A stretch of DNA of 48,065 nucleotides, taken from assembly GCA_027448805.1 (NCBI GenBank), contig DAIDMU010000080.1, positions 1-48,065 on the forward strand, given 5' to 3'. Shown here piece by piece: positions 19,663 through 30,422 of the stretch (within the stretch, counting starts at the first letter, position 1; each line of letters starts with the position of its first letter). The notes below the pieces were generated by a model, which did no database searches, was not told where the DNA came from, and saw only the letters and a list, made by a program, of their open reading frames with translations. Source of the stretch: Sulfurimonas sp. GTDB taxonomy: Bacteria; Campylobacterota; Campylobacteria; Campylobacterales; Sulfurimonadaceae. A program made the position numbers and the translations under genes.

Positions 19663-21787
19663 TAATATCGAAATCTCTCCAGCTGTCTCTTCTTGGTCTT
19701 TGGGTTTGAGCCTCTGTGATGGCTAGTTTGTGTGTTGAGATTTTTTCAAATTTTTTCATAATCTGGGCAATCTCGCTGTCTATGCCAAAAATATCTATGT
19801 AGGTGTAGATGATTGCCTCCGCACCTTTTAAATCTTTTTTATTCAGCAGAGTCTTAACCCTTACATGGAAACTGACTCTCAATAAATCTCCAATTTTGTT
19901 GCGTCGGCTATAAAGGCCGATAAGCTCACCGAGCGTTTTTTTAATATCTCTTATGTTTCCATCAAGTGCGTACTCTTCACACTTTTGCATAAGTTTTGAC
20001 CAGTGGTTTTCTAAAAGTACCCCAAGCTCAACAGTTCTAAGATATTTATGCAGATCTAAAATCTCATAACAGCCCTTAAAATCACTCTCTTCATAGGCTT
20101 TTTGCAGGGAGAGGACATATTTGCATTTTGTTTGTAGCTGCTCTACCCTTTGTGAAACATCCGGAACCTCATTGACGCTTAGAAGGAGTTTTTTTGCGCG
20201 CTCTATCTCGCCGCTCTTTATATTTGCCTCTATCTCCTGCAAAGTCTCTTCTATCTGGTTGTTTAGGGCAATATAGTTTGGAATCTGCTTGAAGAGCTCA
20301 TTTGTGCTTATAAGTTTATTGATAGTTTTAAAATCTCTCTTTTGAATCGCTTTTAACAGCTCTACGAACTCCCTGTTTTGGGTAAGCAGCAGCTTTATAA
20401 GCGGTTTTTTTGAGATTACAGTGTTGTACTCTGCAAGCAGCGCTCTGGCACCCGCGACATTGTTTTGCAATATGTGCCTTTGTGCGTTTGAGAAGGCAAG
20501 TCTAAAAACCTGCTCCATTTTTTTGTACTGCACCGTCTTCTTAAGCGGCTCGTATTTGGAGCACATTGCATAGGCTATGGCATATTTTTTCTCCAAAAAG
20601 AGAGCCTGAAATCTAAGATAGTTTTTAAAAGCATCAAAAAGCTCTTTTATCTTGAGCTGCTTTGATTTAACATTTTTGTATATATCTAAAATCTGGAGAG
20701 CGTGAGCTGTGTTTTGGTTAATAAGGGCTTTTACAGCCTCATCGTAGCTCTTCTCAAACCTCTCCTCAAGCATTTTATGCTCGTTTGAGCCTTGCAGCAT
20801 AGGTTCTTTAGTTATCAGCTCAAATGCTGATTCTAAGGAGTTATGGGCAATCAGTGACCTTAATTTTGAAATCCCTGGGAGTTCTACATGTAAAATTTTG
20901 TTATTCACTAGCGCAACCGCCAAAGAGTCGCCTTTGACAATATCAACCATATTTATATTGGTATCCAGCTCTATATATTTGCTGTGTGTAATTTTATAAT
21001 TTTTTACATCTACTATCGTGACTATATTTGATCTGCCGATAACCATAATATAGTTTGGATTTGACATTATAAGTATCTGTTTAATTCCTAAAATAGGAGT
21101 TTGTATGCTTTTATAACTGTGCTCTTCATTCGTGGAAATTATATAAATAACCCCATCGCTTTTTCCGCAAACAAGTCTGTTTTCATCTAAAAACAGCATA
21201 ACATCAATGCGATTTTTATTGTAAGTAATAACATTTTTGTTTGCCTGTGTTTGCAAATCGATTATAAAGATTGCGCCGCCATAGCCGCTGCATGCAAATC
21301 TGTTTTTGTAAAAAGCAAAAGCGCTTACAAAATTTTTGTTATCACTGATTTTTGAATCTATATCTTCTCTGTTGTAGGGGAAGGAGCAGAGTCTTGAGAG
21401 CAGGGAGGACTGGTTTGTTTTATATTGCAGAACTCTGCCGTTTTTGCTTCCGGCAATAATGTATGTAGAGGAGGGATCAAAGCTTATAATCTCTATCTCT
21501 TCGTCGTTTATCTCAATCTCGTGAACTATCTCTTTGGTCTCTATATCAAGAATATAGATGATTTTGTTGTTTACAAAAGCAAACAGCTCTGAGTTTGGGC
21601 TAAAAGCACAGATGCTAACATCTGAATTGAGATACATGTTTGCAATGCTTTTTTTAACATCGCACTCATCAAAGTCAAATATTTTAATCCCGTGAAATTT
21701 GGTATTGTAGGCGACTAGCGAGCCGTTTAAGACTTTTAATCCCGTAATATTAGACTTGGCCACTTGGCATTCATATATTTTAAGCAT
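19646..21787 (-). CDS. WD40-like beta-propeller protein with long C-terminal helical region, 713 aa
   Basis: N-terminal repeats such as VSICAFSPNSELFAFVNNKIIYILDIETKEIVHEI, IISFDPSSTYIIAGSKNGRVLQY, AFYKNRFACSGYGGAIFIIDLQT; C-terminal half helix/charge-rich. Overlaps the fliI 3' end by 17 bp. Confidence 0.75.
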   Translation of the reverse strand: MLKIYECQVAKSNITGLKVLNGSLVAYNTKFHGIKIFDFDECDVKKSIANMYLNSDVSICAFSPNSELFAFVNNKIIYILDIETKEIVHEIEINDEEIEIISFDPSSTYIIAGSKNGRVLQYKTNQSSLLSRLCSFPYNREDIDSKISDNKNFVSAFAFYKNRFACSGYGGAIFIIDLQTQANKNVITYNKNRIDVMLFLDENRLVCGKSDGVIYIISTNEEHSYKSIQTPILGIKQILIMSNPNYIMVIGRSNIVTIVDVKNYKITHSKYIELDTNINMVDIVKGDSLAVALVNNKILHVELPGISKLRSLIAHNSLESAFELITKEPMLQGSNEHKMLEERFEKSYDEAVKALINQNTAHALQILDIYKNVKSKQLKIKELFDAFKNYLRFQALFLEKKYAIAYAMCSKYEPLKKTVQYKKMEQVFRLAFSNAQRHILQNNVAGARALLAEYNTVISKKPLIKLLLTQNREFVELLKAIQKRDFKTINKLISTNELFKQIPNYIALNNQIEETLQEIEANIKSGEIERAKKLLLSVNEVPDVSQRVEQLQTKCKYVLSLQKAYEESDFKGCYEILDLHKYLRTVELGVLLENHWSKLMQKCEEYALDGNIRDIKKTLGELIGLYSRRNKIGDLLRVSFHVRVKTLLNKKDLKGAEAIIYTYIDIFGIDSEIAQIMKKFEKISTHKLAITEAQTQRPRRDSWRDFDIIMKSS

Positions 21788-21845
21788 TAAATATTATAGA
21801 TTAAAAATGTAGTATTTGAACTGAAAGTTGTGATGTTACGCGGAG

Positions 21846-21870
21846 TTTGAGCCATCTTAAATGGCTCAAA
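21846..21870. terminator. Stem-loop downstream of MBL hydrolase gene
   Basis: TTTGAGCCAT-CTTAA-ATGGCTCAAA, perfect 10-bp arms; no clear U-tract beyond the stem. Confidence 0.45.
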
Positions 21871-21874
21871 AATA

Positions 21875-22849
21875 TTAGAAATCTAAAGCTTCAACTTCAG
21901 AGTAAGCTTTCATTAGATGTTTGCCCATTTGACCCTCATAAGCGTCCCATGAGTGGTAATCTTTCAGCTCTTCATGAACTATCGGTTTCATGTCATAGCT
22001 CTCTATGCCTTCTGCATAACCTTTTTTAGCGGCTGCAACGATGATTTTCATATAGTTTAAGAAAGGATCGATAAGTTTGTTTGCATCTGTGTTTGAAGGT
22101 CCATGCCCAGGAACATAGAGTTTATATTTTTTTAAACCGTCTTCTTGATTTTTAATCTTCTCCAAGAGGGCAATGTTTTCAATTATACTAGATGATTCAT
22201 CAAACGCCCCAAAACGATTTGTTATAAGGTTATCCCCTATAAAAAGCGTGCTAGAGTTGACATGTTCAATCAATATATCAGTATCTGTGTGACCTTTTGT
22301 AAAGTGGCGCATTACAAAAGTCTCTCCGTCAACAACAACTGTTTGCTTGTTTTCTACGCCTTTCGTTGGAAATGCGAAAGGTTTTGTTCCTTTTAGATTA
22401 CCTGTTAATCTGTCAAGAATACCGTACCAAGTCTCAGCCGCATTATCTTTTACCTGCTCTATCATATATGTAAGAGCGTAAATTGGCACATTAGGATATT
22501 TTTCTTGAATATTTTTATTTGCAAACCAGTGGTCGCCGTGTTTGTGCGTATTGAAAATAGCAATTATCGGTTTTTTACTTACTTTTTCAATCTCAGCAAC
22601 TATCTTCTTGCCTACATTGTAGTTTCCGCCCGGATCGACTATGATAAGCCCATTTTTGCTCTCAATAATCGCCGGATTGTTCATAAAACCTTCGTTCTCT
22701 TTGCTCGGTTCTAGTTCCGGTCCATGCATAACGTAAACATTGCTGTTTACTTTTTCAAATTTAAAATCACCTAATTTTCCGAGTGTGAACGCATTTAGTG
22801 ATAGTGAAAATATAATAGCAACCGAAGTCAAGAGGGTAATTTTTTTCAT
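21875..22849 (-). CDS. Exported MBL-fold metallohydrolase (SoxH/quinoprotein-relay-like)
   Basis: Signal peptide MKKITLLTSVAIIFSLSLNAF; IFNTHKHGDHWFAN metal motif; TKGHTDTDILIEH; FIGDNL; YVPGHGPSN. Confidence 0.85.
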   Translation of the reverse strand: MKKITLLTSVAIIFSLSLNAFTLGKLGDFKFEKVNSNVYVMHGPELEPSKENEGFMNNPAIIESKNGLIIVDPGGNYNVGKKIVAEIEKVSKKPIIAIFNTHKHGDHWFANKNIQEKYPNVPIYALTYMIEQVKDNAAETWYGILDRLTGNLKGTKPFAFPTKGVENKQTVVVDGETFVMRHFTKGHTDTDILIEHVNSSTLFIGDNLITNRFGAFDESSSIIENIALLEKIKNQEDGLKKYKLYVPGHGPSNTDANKLIDPFLNYMKIIVAAAKKGYAEGIESYDMKPIVHEELKDYHSWDAYEGQMGKHLMKAYSEVEALDF

Positions 22850-22912
22850 CTGTTCTCCTATTTTTTTGTGAGTGTTTAAAAGTTTGTGAGGGGCAGTTGT
22901 ATTGATATATAG

Positions 22913-22935
22913 CTAATCCCCCAAAGGAGGATTAG
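22913..22935. terminator. Stem-loop between SQR-like and MBL genes
   Basis: CTAATCC (22913-22919) / GGATTAG (22929-22935). Confidence 0.4.
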
Positions 22936-22944
22936 AAAGTTTGA

Positions 22945-24426
22945 TTATGCTCTACCAGAAAGCATACCGTACATTGTCATTGGCTTAAGAAGATAAACTT
23001 TTAACAACCACATCAACCATCTCTCTTTAGTCGGGTCTAGAGGGAATGAAGGAGTTGGTTTTTTAGTCCAGTTAAACTCTGCCATCATAACAGTACCGAT
23101 ACCTGTAATAAGTGGACAAACAGTGTATCCATCATATTTAGCTACCGGCTCTTTGCCGCCCATAACAGAGATGACGTTCTCAACAATAACTTTGTACTGC
23201 TTACGAGCTGAACCGCCAGTTTTACCCATTGGAACGCCTGCATTATCACCAACCGCCCAAACATTTGGATAGAAGCTGCTTTGTAGAGTCTCTTTGTTAA
23301 CAGTAATCCATCCGCCAGCAGCAGATCCGATTTTTGAAGTACCGACAGCATCAGGTGCTTTCATCGGAGGAGCGATATGCATAAAGTCATACTTGAATTG
23401 AACAGGCTCTCCAACTTTTACTTCTTTAGTGATTTTTTCACCCATCTCATCTTCAGCTTCTTGTTTCTCCATTTTCCACTTGTCAAATGTTGCTGTTTTA
23501 GTTGCTGCGTCCACTTCTACAAGATTGTGTTTAAAGTTCCATTTAAAGCCTCTTGCTTCAAATTGCTTAACAACTGCATCATTGTATTCAGGAATTCCAA
23601 ATAGTACTCCGCCGTCAGTATTGAAAGTAAGTTCCACTTTATCACGAACACCAGCCTCAACAAGACGAGCATGAGTCAAGTACATAATTTTCATAGGAGC
23701 GCCACCACATTTAAGAGGCGTGTTTGGATGAGTGAAAATTGCTTGCAGTTTCTCTGCACCTGTATGAGATTTAGCTTTAGCAATCAGCTCTTGAATTCCT
23801 TCCCATGTTGCTTTTGCACCATCTTGGAAATAAAGAGAGTGAAGACCATTTTTAGTGATAGTCTGCTTAGTAGCGGCATTATCTGCACCAGCCGACGTTA
23901 TCTCGCCTTCGATACCTTTAATAGCTTTGTAGTTAAGGTTTGCACCGGCAGCAACAATCAGTTGATCATAAGTTACCTCTTCTTTGCCATCAACAATAAC
24001 TTTATTGTTGTCCGGATCAACTGAAGTAACACTGCCTTTGATTAGCTTAACACCGCTTGGAACAAAATCATCTCTTTTGTAAACGATATCGTCTAGTTTC
24101 CAAATACCGCCTGCAACCAATGTTTGACCTGGTTGGTAAGAAACAGATATAGGATCCGGCTCAATTACAGTAATGTCTGCATTTGAGATAGAGTTATTAA
24201 GGCGTGCTGCCGTACTCATACCAGCCAAACCGCCGCCGATGATAACGATTTTGCCTTTTACATCAGAAGATGCAACCGCAGTTGAAGTACCAACAGAGGC
24301 ACTCGCTATTACAGATGCCGCCAATGGAGACATTGTTAAGTATTTTAAAGCCTCACGGCGAGACATAATCTCAGGATGTTTGTCTACTTCGTTTAAAATC
24401 TCTTCTAAGATCTTATTCTTTTTCAT
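22945..24426 (-). CDS. Sulfide:quinone oxidoreductase / flavocytochrome c sulfide dehydrogenase-like flavoprotein with Tat-like signal
   Basis: SRREALKYLTMSPLAASVIASAS (Tat-like), VIIGGGLAGMSTAARL FAD motif, PLKCGGAPMKIMYL and YTVCPLITG redox-Cys regions, VWAVGDNAGVPMGKTGGSARKQ. Confidence 0.85.
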   Translation of the reverse strand: MKKNKILEEILNEVDKHPEIMSRREALKYLTMSPLAASVIASASVGTSTAVASSDVKGKIVIIGGGLAGMSTAARLNNSISNADITVIEPDPISVSYQPGQTLVAGGIWKLDDIVYKRDDFVPSGVKLIKGSVTSVDPDNNKVIVDGKEEVTYDQLIVAAGANLNYKAIKGIEGEITSAGADNAATKQTITKNGLHSLYFQDGAKATWEGIQELIAKAKSHTGAEKLQAIFTHPNTPLKCGGAPMKIMYLTHARLVEAGVRDKVELTFNTDGGVLFGIPEYNDAVVKQFEARGFKWNFKHNLVEVDAATKTATFDKWKMEKQEAEDEMGEKITKEVKVGEPVQFKYDFMHIAPPMKAPDAVGTSKIGSAAGGWITVNKETLQSSFYPNVWAVGDNAGVPMGKTGGSARKQYKVIVENVISVMGGKEPVAKYDGYTVCPLITGIGTVMMAEFNWTKKPTPSFPLDPTKERWLMWLLKVYLLKPMTMYGMLSGRA

Positions 24427-24558
24427 GAATTTCCTTTTTTTGTGATAAAGTTATCAATTTTACATCTTTGAGGCTTAAGATAGTTTTAAACATTACCGTT
24501 TTTATAAGTTTAATGCTATTTTAGGTGTTTATGTATCAGTTTGTGAAGGAAATTTTAT

Positions 24559-26172
24559 TTAATAATTATATATTTTATTTATAATAAGCTGTACTGATAC
24601 TTTAGAGTTGAATTCATTTTTAGTAACTCGATAACTGCATGTTAATTTTTTTTCGCTAGGAATGTTTATAACTTTTTTAAATTGTATAAGTTCTATACCG
24701 TCTTTTTCATGCGAAAACTGTCTAAGTGTAACTTTAGAGTGAGAGTTATCTTTTCCAAAAGTTTTTGTCTCTAATACCTGAGCATCTTTTATTAAAAAAA
24801 GCGGACGGGAGTTTGCCTCGCCGTAAGGTTCAAAACTCTCAAGCAGATCTAAGAGCTCAAGGTCTATCTCGCTGCTTGGAAGTATTCCTACTACTTTGTC
24901 AAGCGATCTGAAATCGTCAGGGTTGATGGTCTTGGCACTTTTGTTTATGGCATTTCTAAAGGCATCTATATTTTTCTCATCTGCTCCTAGACCGGCTGCC
25001 ATTTTATGTCCGCCGAATTTAGTTAAAAGATGGCTATTTTGTTTTATAAGTTCATATATATTTACGCTGCCTATGCTTCTCGCACTGCCTTTTGCAATAC
25101 CGTCCTTTATGCTGAGCACGATTGCAGGTTTTGAGAAGTGCTCTACCAACCTTGCGGCGACAATCCCTACAACGCCCTCATGCCACCCCTCTTTCGCTAC
25201 TACTATAACTGCATTATCACCGTCTGCAAGCTCAATAGCCTCCTTTGCAGTCTCTGCTTCCCACTCGCGCCTTTGCTCATTAAGAGAGTTTAGTTTTTCA
25301 AACTGTCCATAAGCTTCGTTTATTGACTCGGCTGTTAAAAACTCTAGTGCTATGCTTGCATCTTCAAGTCTTCCTGCCGAGTTTATGCGTGGAGCAATCT
25401 GAAAAGCGATATCTTCAGAGGTTATAACTTTTTTGTTTAAAAAATCTCTTATTATAATAGAAGATGCTCTTTGTGAGCTCATTAAAACTTTTAGCCCCTC
25501 TTTTACCAGAGTTCTATTCATATCGGTTAATGGCATTATGTCGGCGATAATCGCGATTGAGAGGATGTCCAAGAACTGTTTCATATCGACGGCGAGGTTT
25601 AGCTCTTTTTTAAGTAGCCCAAGAAGCAGCCATGCAACCTGCGCGCCGCATATCTCCTCAAAGGGATAACTGCATGCAGATAGTTTTGGGTTGACGATTG
25701 CATAGGCGTGAGGAAGTCTGTCTAGCGGCGTATGATGGTCCGTAATGATTAGCTCAATGCCTCTCTCTTTGCAAATCTCTGCCGCTTCGATGGCTGTTAT
25801 GCCGTTATCCACGGTAATTACTAAGTCTGCTTCAACCCTTTTTAGGAGATTTGGACTCACACCGTAACCGTCGCTGAAACGGTTTGGGATTATTGCATCC
25901 AGCGGATAAGGAATTTGTCCAAAAAAATCAACCATTATGGCTGTTGAACTGACTCCGTCAACATCATAGTCGCCGACAACTGTTATCTTTTTGCCTTCTC
26001 TTATGGCATCGGCTATCTTTTTAGCGGCTCTGGGGGCATCGTGAAGCAGGGCTGGATTTGGGATTTGAGAGAGTTTTTTTTCTTCGCCTCCAAATCTTTG
26101 AATAAGCAGCTCGCAAAGAGAGGCTTTATCCAGGATTGGCACATCATCAAAAATTTGCATAGTTGCTGACAA
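24559..26172 (-). CDS. recJ: Single-stranded-DNA-specific exonuclease RecJ
   Basis: VVGDYDVDGVSSTAIMVDFF, VITVDNGITAIEAAEICKERGIELIITDHHTP, HEGVVGIVAARLVEHFSKPAIVLS, GGHKMAAGL. Confidence 0.95.
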   Translation of the reverse strand: MSATMQIFDDVPILDKASLCELLIQRFGGEEKKLSQIPNPALLHDAPRAAKKIADAIREGKKITVVGDYDVDGVSSTAIMVDFFGQIPYPLDAIIPNRFSDGYGVSPNLLKRVEADLVITVDNGITAIEAAEICKERGIELIITDHHTPLDRLPHAYAIVNPKLSACSYPFEEICGAQVAWLLLGLLKKELNLAVDMKQFLDILSIAIIADIMPLTDMNRTLVKEGLKVLMSSQRASSIIIRDFLNKKVITSEDIAFQIAPRINSAGRLEDASIALEFLTAESINEAYGQFEKLNSLNEQRREWEAETAKEAIELADGDNAVIVVAKEGWHEGVVGIVAARLVEHFSKPAIVLSIKDGIAKGSARSIGSVNIYELIKQNSHLLTKFGGHKMAAGLGADEKNIDAFRNAINKSAKTINPDDFRSLDKVVGILPSSEIDLELLDLLESFEPYGEANSRPLFLIKDAQVLETKTFGKDNSHSKVTLRQFSHEKDGIELIQFKKVINIPSEKKLTCSYRVTKNEFNSKVSVQLIINKIYNY

Positions 26173-26173
26173 A

Positions 26174-27802
26174 CTACTCTTTTTGTGAAATATTTAGAGT
26201 TGCTTCAACAAACGCCAATATCGAAGGGTTTGGAGTTTGAAGTCTTGATGTGAACTCTGGGTGAAACTGTACACCTAAAAACCACGGATGACCTTTTATC
26301 TCAACAGCTTCGATTAGTCCGTTTGATTCACCCGTTACTATCATACCTGCATCTTCGAGCTGTTTGCGGTATGTCGGATTTGCTTCGTATCTATGACGGT
26401 GTCTCTCATATATAGTTTTTGCTCCGCCGTAAGCTTTGCGTAAAATAGAGCCCTCTTTCGTATCGCATGGGTACTCTCCAAGTCTAAGAGTTCCGCCCAT
26501 CGGCGATTTGTGGGTTCGAAGCTGGGTATTTCCGCTTTGGTCAAGAAAATTATCAATCAGATAAATCATCGGGTAAGGTGTCTCTTCATCAAACTCAACA
26601 GAGTTTGCGCCTTTGAAACCAAGCACATTTCTTGCATACTCTACAAGGGTTAGCTGCATTCCAAGGCAGATGCCGAGATATGGGATTTTGTTTTCGCGAG
26701 CGTATCTTATGGCTTCTATTTTACCCTCAACGCCGCGATTTCCAAATCCTCCTGCAACCAAAACAGAGTCACAGTCGCTAAGAAGTGCTTCTGCTCCCCT
26801 CTCTTCTATCTTTTCGCTGTCAACCCAGTGAATATCAACGCGGGTGTCAAGATGTGCGCCTGCATGGATTAGGGATTCTGTTAAAGATTTGTAGGCCTCT
26901 TTTAGCTCGAGATATTTCCCGACAAAACCAAGAACAATACGATTTTTAGGCTGAACTATCTTTTTAACAAGAGAGTCCCACTTTTCCATATTTGGATTAA
27001 GTTCGCCCAAGCCTAACTCTTTTGAGATGGGCTTTAGGATATTTTGTCTCAAAAATGTAATAGGAATATCATAAATAGTTGCAGCATCAAGCGCCTCTAT
27101 AACGCTATCTGCTGAGACGTCACAGCTCATTGCCAGTTTTTTCTTGAAAGTTTTTGGGAGTGCGTTTTCGCTTCTTGCAATTATCATCTGCGGAGTTATA
27201 CCGATGCGGCGAAGTTCTTGAACAGAGTGCTGAGTAGGTTTGGACTTTAGCTCGCCCGCAGCTTTTATGAACGGAATAAGCGTAACGTGAACAAAAAATG
27301 TTCCTTCAACCTCATCATCATGTTTCATCTGGCGAATCGCTTCCATAAACGGAAGACCTTCGATATCTCCGACTGTTCCGCCAAGCTCAACTATGAGAAT
27401 ATCATGACCCTCTCCAGCCTCTTTAATGCGCTTTACAATCTCTCCGACTATGTGCGGTATAACCTGAATAGTCTGTCCTAGATATCCGCCTGCGCGCTCT
27501 CTCTCGATTACGGCCGAGTATATCTGGCCGGTAGTGAAGTTGCTTGATTTAAGATAAGATGTATCTAAAAATCTCTCATAGTTTCCGATGTCAAGGTCAG
27601 TCTCTGCGCCGTCTTTTGTAACAAAAACCTCACCATGCTCCAACGGGCTCATGGTCCCAGGGTCAACATTTATGTATGGATCTATCTTTAACATACCAAC
27701 TTGTATGCCGGAGTGTTTAAGCAAAGTGCCAATGCTAGCCGCTGTTATCCCTTTTCCAAGAGAACTTAAAACACCACCGGTTACAAAGATATATTTAGTC
27801 AT
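26174..27802 (-). CDS. pyrG: CTP synthase
   Basis: [71 protein letters not shown]. Confidence 0.98.
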   Translation of the reverse strand: MTKYIFVTGGVLSSLGKGITAASIGTLLKHSGIQVGMLKIDPYINVDPGTMSPLEHGEVFVTKDGAETDLDIGNYERFLDTSYLKSSNFTTGQIYSAVIERERAGGYLGQTIQVIPHIVGEIVKRIKEAGEGHDILIVELGGTVGDIEGLPFMEAIRQMKHDDEVEGTFFVHVTLIPFIKAAGELKSKPTQHSVQELRRIGITPQMIIARSENALPKTFKKKLAMSCDVSADSVIEALDAATIYDIPITFLRQNILKPISKELGLGELNPNMEKWDSLVKKIVQPKNRIVLGFVGKYLELKEAYKSLTESLIHAGAHLDTRVDIHWVDSEKIEERGAEALLSDCDSVLVAGGFGNRGVEGKIEAIRYARENKIPYLGICLGMQLTLVEYARNVLGFKGANSVEFDEETPYPMIYLIDNFLDQSGNTQLRTHKSPMGGTLRLGEYPCDTKEGSILRKAYGGAKTIYERHRHRYEANPTYRKQLEDAGMIVTGESNGLIEAVEIKGHPWFLGVQFHPEFTSRLQTPNPSILAFVEATLNISQKE

Positions 27803-27966
27803 AAAATAGCTCCAAAATGTTAAACATTAACGCGATTATAATATAGAGTCTCTTAAAATTAAGTACATAGGCTCTTTAAAAATAGTAAGCTAAAAGGTTC
27901 TTTTGCTATAATTGTAGCTCCTAGGGGTTTTTAAAAAAACAGAAATAAAATATTTGAAAGAATTTA

Positions 27967-29595
27967 ATGGATTTTGCACTTTTATATATAGTAGCCGCGC
28001 TCGGAATATCGACTGTTTTAAATATTGCTTTTAAGCATTTCGGTATATCACAGATAATAGGATATATATTGACGGGTACTGTTATAGTATATGCTTTTGA
28101 TTTGCGAGAATACGGCGGTTCCGCAATGCTTGGGCATATAGGAGACTTTGGAGTCGTTTTTTTAATGTTTACCATAGGTCTTGAAGTCTCTTTATCAAAA
28201 ATGAACAGTATGAAGACGGAGATTTTTTTTAACGGTTTTTTACAAGTAAGCCTCACCGCCATTTTTATTTTTACAGTATCTTACTATTATTTTAGACTCC
28301 CGGCCGTTTCCGCTATTATAGCTGCACTTGCTATCGCACTCTCGTCGACCGCCGTCGTGCTTAGTTATTTAAAAAACTCAAAAGAGATTAATAACCCTTA
28401 TGGGCAGAGAGCTATGGGAATTTTGATATTTCAAGATATTGCCGTTATACCCATTTTAATCTTTTTGGGATTTTTAACAAGCAAAGGCACCCAATCCATA
28501 TCTACGGTATTGATAGACACATTCATAAGCGCTGTTTTGGTTATAGCGCTTTTGTTTGTTGTCGGAAAAAGGGTTATGACATGGCTTTTGCATTTTTCTG
28601 CTAGAAGCGAAGTAGATGAGCTTTTTATGAGTTCTGTACTTTTTATAGTTACAAGTGCGGCGCTTGTGGCTTCGTTTATGGGTTTTACATATTCTCTTGG
28701 AGCATTTGTTGCAGGGATGATTATCGCGGAGACAAAATATCACCATAAAGTCGAATCCGATATAGCGCCGTTTAAAGATATACTTCTTGGAACATTTTTT
28801 ATTGTTGTTGGAATGAAGATAGATCTCGCTTTTTTTATGAACCATATCGGTTTGATAGTTATGACTTTTATTCTTATCTTTATTTCAAAAACTGCTATAA
28901 CATATCTAATAATGCGTATCACTTCGTCGCATACCCGCTCGCTCAAGACGGCTCTTGCCCTCTCACAAGTCGGAGAATTTTCATTTGTTATTTTTGCCGT
29001 CTCCAGCACCGGCGGGCTTCTTGATAAAGAGATAGAGTCTATGTTTATTTTAGTAGTTATCTTTTCCATGATAATAACACCGTTTTTTATATCAAAAATC
29101 AATCGTTTTGTAAGTTATATCAGTAATTATCAATATTTGGGTTTAGATACTTCGGCATTTACTTCTACAAAAAACCATGTTATAGTCTGCGGGTATAGCA
29201 TAACCGGTAAATTTGTTGCAAAAAATCTTGACCTTATCGACGCACATTATATTATTATAGACAATAACCCAAAACATGTTCAAGAAGCATTAAATGATGG
29301 CAAAGAGGCGTATCTTGGGGATATGTCAAAACTCTCTTTGCTTGAGGCGCTTCATGCAGAGAGTTCTGCGGCGGTGATTGTAACACTTGATAATCTTGAG
29401 AAAAAAAGAGCTGTCTGTGAAGCAGTACTAAAACATACAAAAAATATAAACCTTGTTGTCAAAGTAGCTACACTTGAGGATAAAGAGAATTTAGAAGATT
29501 TGCCAATCACATCAGTAGTGGATGATAAAATGGAGATAGGGCGTATCTTGGTTGAGAGAATGATGACATGCCAAATCGGAGGAAAGAGGCAATGA
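27967..29595 (+). CDS. Monovalent cation:proton antiporter-2 (CPA2/Kef-like) with TrkA-N domain
   Basis: Multi-TM; LSSTAVVLSYLKNSKEINNPYGQRAMGILIFQDIAVIPI; NHVIVCGYSITGKFVAKNL Rossmann motif. Confidence 0.93.
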   Translation: MDFALLYIVAALGISTVLNIAFKHFGISQIIGYILTGTVIVYAFDLREYGGSAMLGHIGDFGVVFLMFTIGLEVSLSKMNSMKTEIFFNGFLQVSLTAIFIFTVSYYYFRLPAVSAIIAALAIALSSTAVVLSYLKNSKEINNPYGQRAMGILIFQDIAVIPILIFLGFLTSKGTQSISTVLIDTFISAVLVIALLFVVGKRVMTWLLHFSARSEVDELFMSSVLFIVTSAALVASFMGFTYSLGAFVAGMIIAETKYHHKVESDIAPFKDILLGTFFIVVGMKIDLAFFMNHIGLIVMTFILIFISKTAITYLIMRITSSHTRSLKTALALSQVGEFSFVIFAVSSTGGLLDKEIESMFILVVIFSMIITPFFISKINRFVSYISNYQYLGLDTSAFTSTKNHVIVCGYSITGKFVAKNLDLIDAHYIIIDNNPKHVQEALNDGKEAYLGDMSKLSLLEALHAESSAAVIVTLDNLEKKRAVCEAVLKHTKNINLVVKVATLEDKENLEDLPITSVVDDKMEIGRILVERMMTCQIGGKRQ

Positions 29596-30422
29596 AAAAT
29601 ATATACATTACAGACCTGGACCACACATTTTTACGAACCGACCTCTCGGTGAGCGACTTCACAAGAGAGATTTGGAATGCCCAAGCATCAGACTCCATCA
29701 TGAGCATCGCAACTGCCAGAACATACAAAAAAACCGCACAGTTTTTGCAAAATATAGATGTGAATGCCCCGATGATACTTCTTGATGGCGCACTTATTGC
29801 CACGATGGATAAAAAGATAGTTGAAACAAAGTTTATAAACAAAGAGGTTGCCGATACCATTATTGACGAGGGTGCAAAGTTTGGCATCTATCCGTTTGTT
29901 TTGGCTCTGGCGGATAAAAATCTAAACGAGGCATTTTTATACTCTGATATTTTAAACAGGCATCAAAAAAAAGTTTTAAAGAAGTACAGCAAGGATGATA
30001 ACCTGCAGGAGCATAGAAATATTCGAGCGATGAGTGATAATTTCAAGATTGTCTATTTCGGAGAAGAGACACAGCTTCAGGCTCTCTCATCGCATCTGCA
30101 AGCTATTTTCGGAGAAACTCTTAAATATATTCTTGCTCCCGAGGCTTATGTGGGGTGCCACTTTTTAACTCTTCTTCACAGAGACGCAGATAAATCTCAT
30201 GGCATCAGAAGTGTAAGCGAATATGTAGGTTTTGATTTAAAAAAACTTACCGTTTTTGGAGATAACTTCAATGACGTCGGTATGTTTGAGTTAGCGGGAG
30301 TCTCCGTTGCCGTTGCAAATGCGCAAGAGGGTGTGAAAAAATTGGCAAATATTGTTCTGCCTCATACAAACGATGAGGATGCGGTTGCGAAATATCTCAA
30401 AGGTTTAAAAAGTGCAAAGTAA
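29592..30422 (+). CDS. HAD-IIB (Cof-like) hydrolase
   Basis: MKNIYITDLDHTFLRTDLSVS, KLTVFGDNFNDVGMFELAGVSVAVANA; start at 29592 gives ATGA overlap with upstream gene (ORF track uses 29568). Confidence 0.85.
   Translation: MKNIYITDLDHTFLRTDLSVSDFTREIWNAQASDSIMSIATARTYKKTAQFLQNIDVNAPMILLDGALIATMDKKIVETKFINKEVADTIIDEGAKFGIYPFVLALADKNLNEAFLYSDILNRHQKKVLKKYSKDDNLQEHRNIRAMSDNFKIVYFGEETQLQALSSHLQAIFGETLKYILAPEAYVGCHFLTLLHRDADKSHGIRSVSEYVGFDLKKLTVFGDNFNDVGMFELAGVSVAVANAQEGVKKLANIVLPHTNDEDAVAKYLKGLKSAK

Noticed and set aside
20151-20164. TTTGTGAAACAT-like half parS site
   Set aside because: Only one half of the palindrome is present.
23671-24024. 117-aa plus-strand ORF
   Set aside because: Antisense to the SQR-like gene, no domain resemblance.
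28474-29102. Minus-strand ORFs of 123 and 120 aa
   Set aside because: Antisense to the CPA2 antiporter gene.
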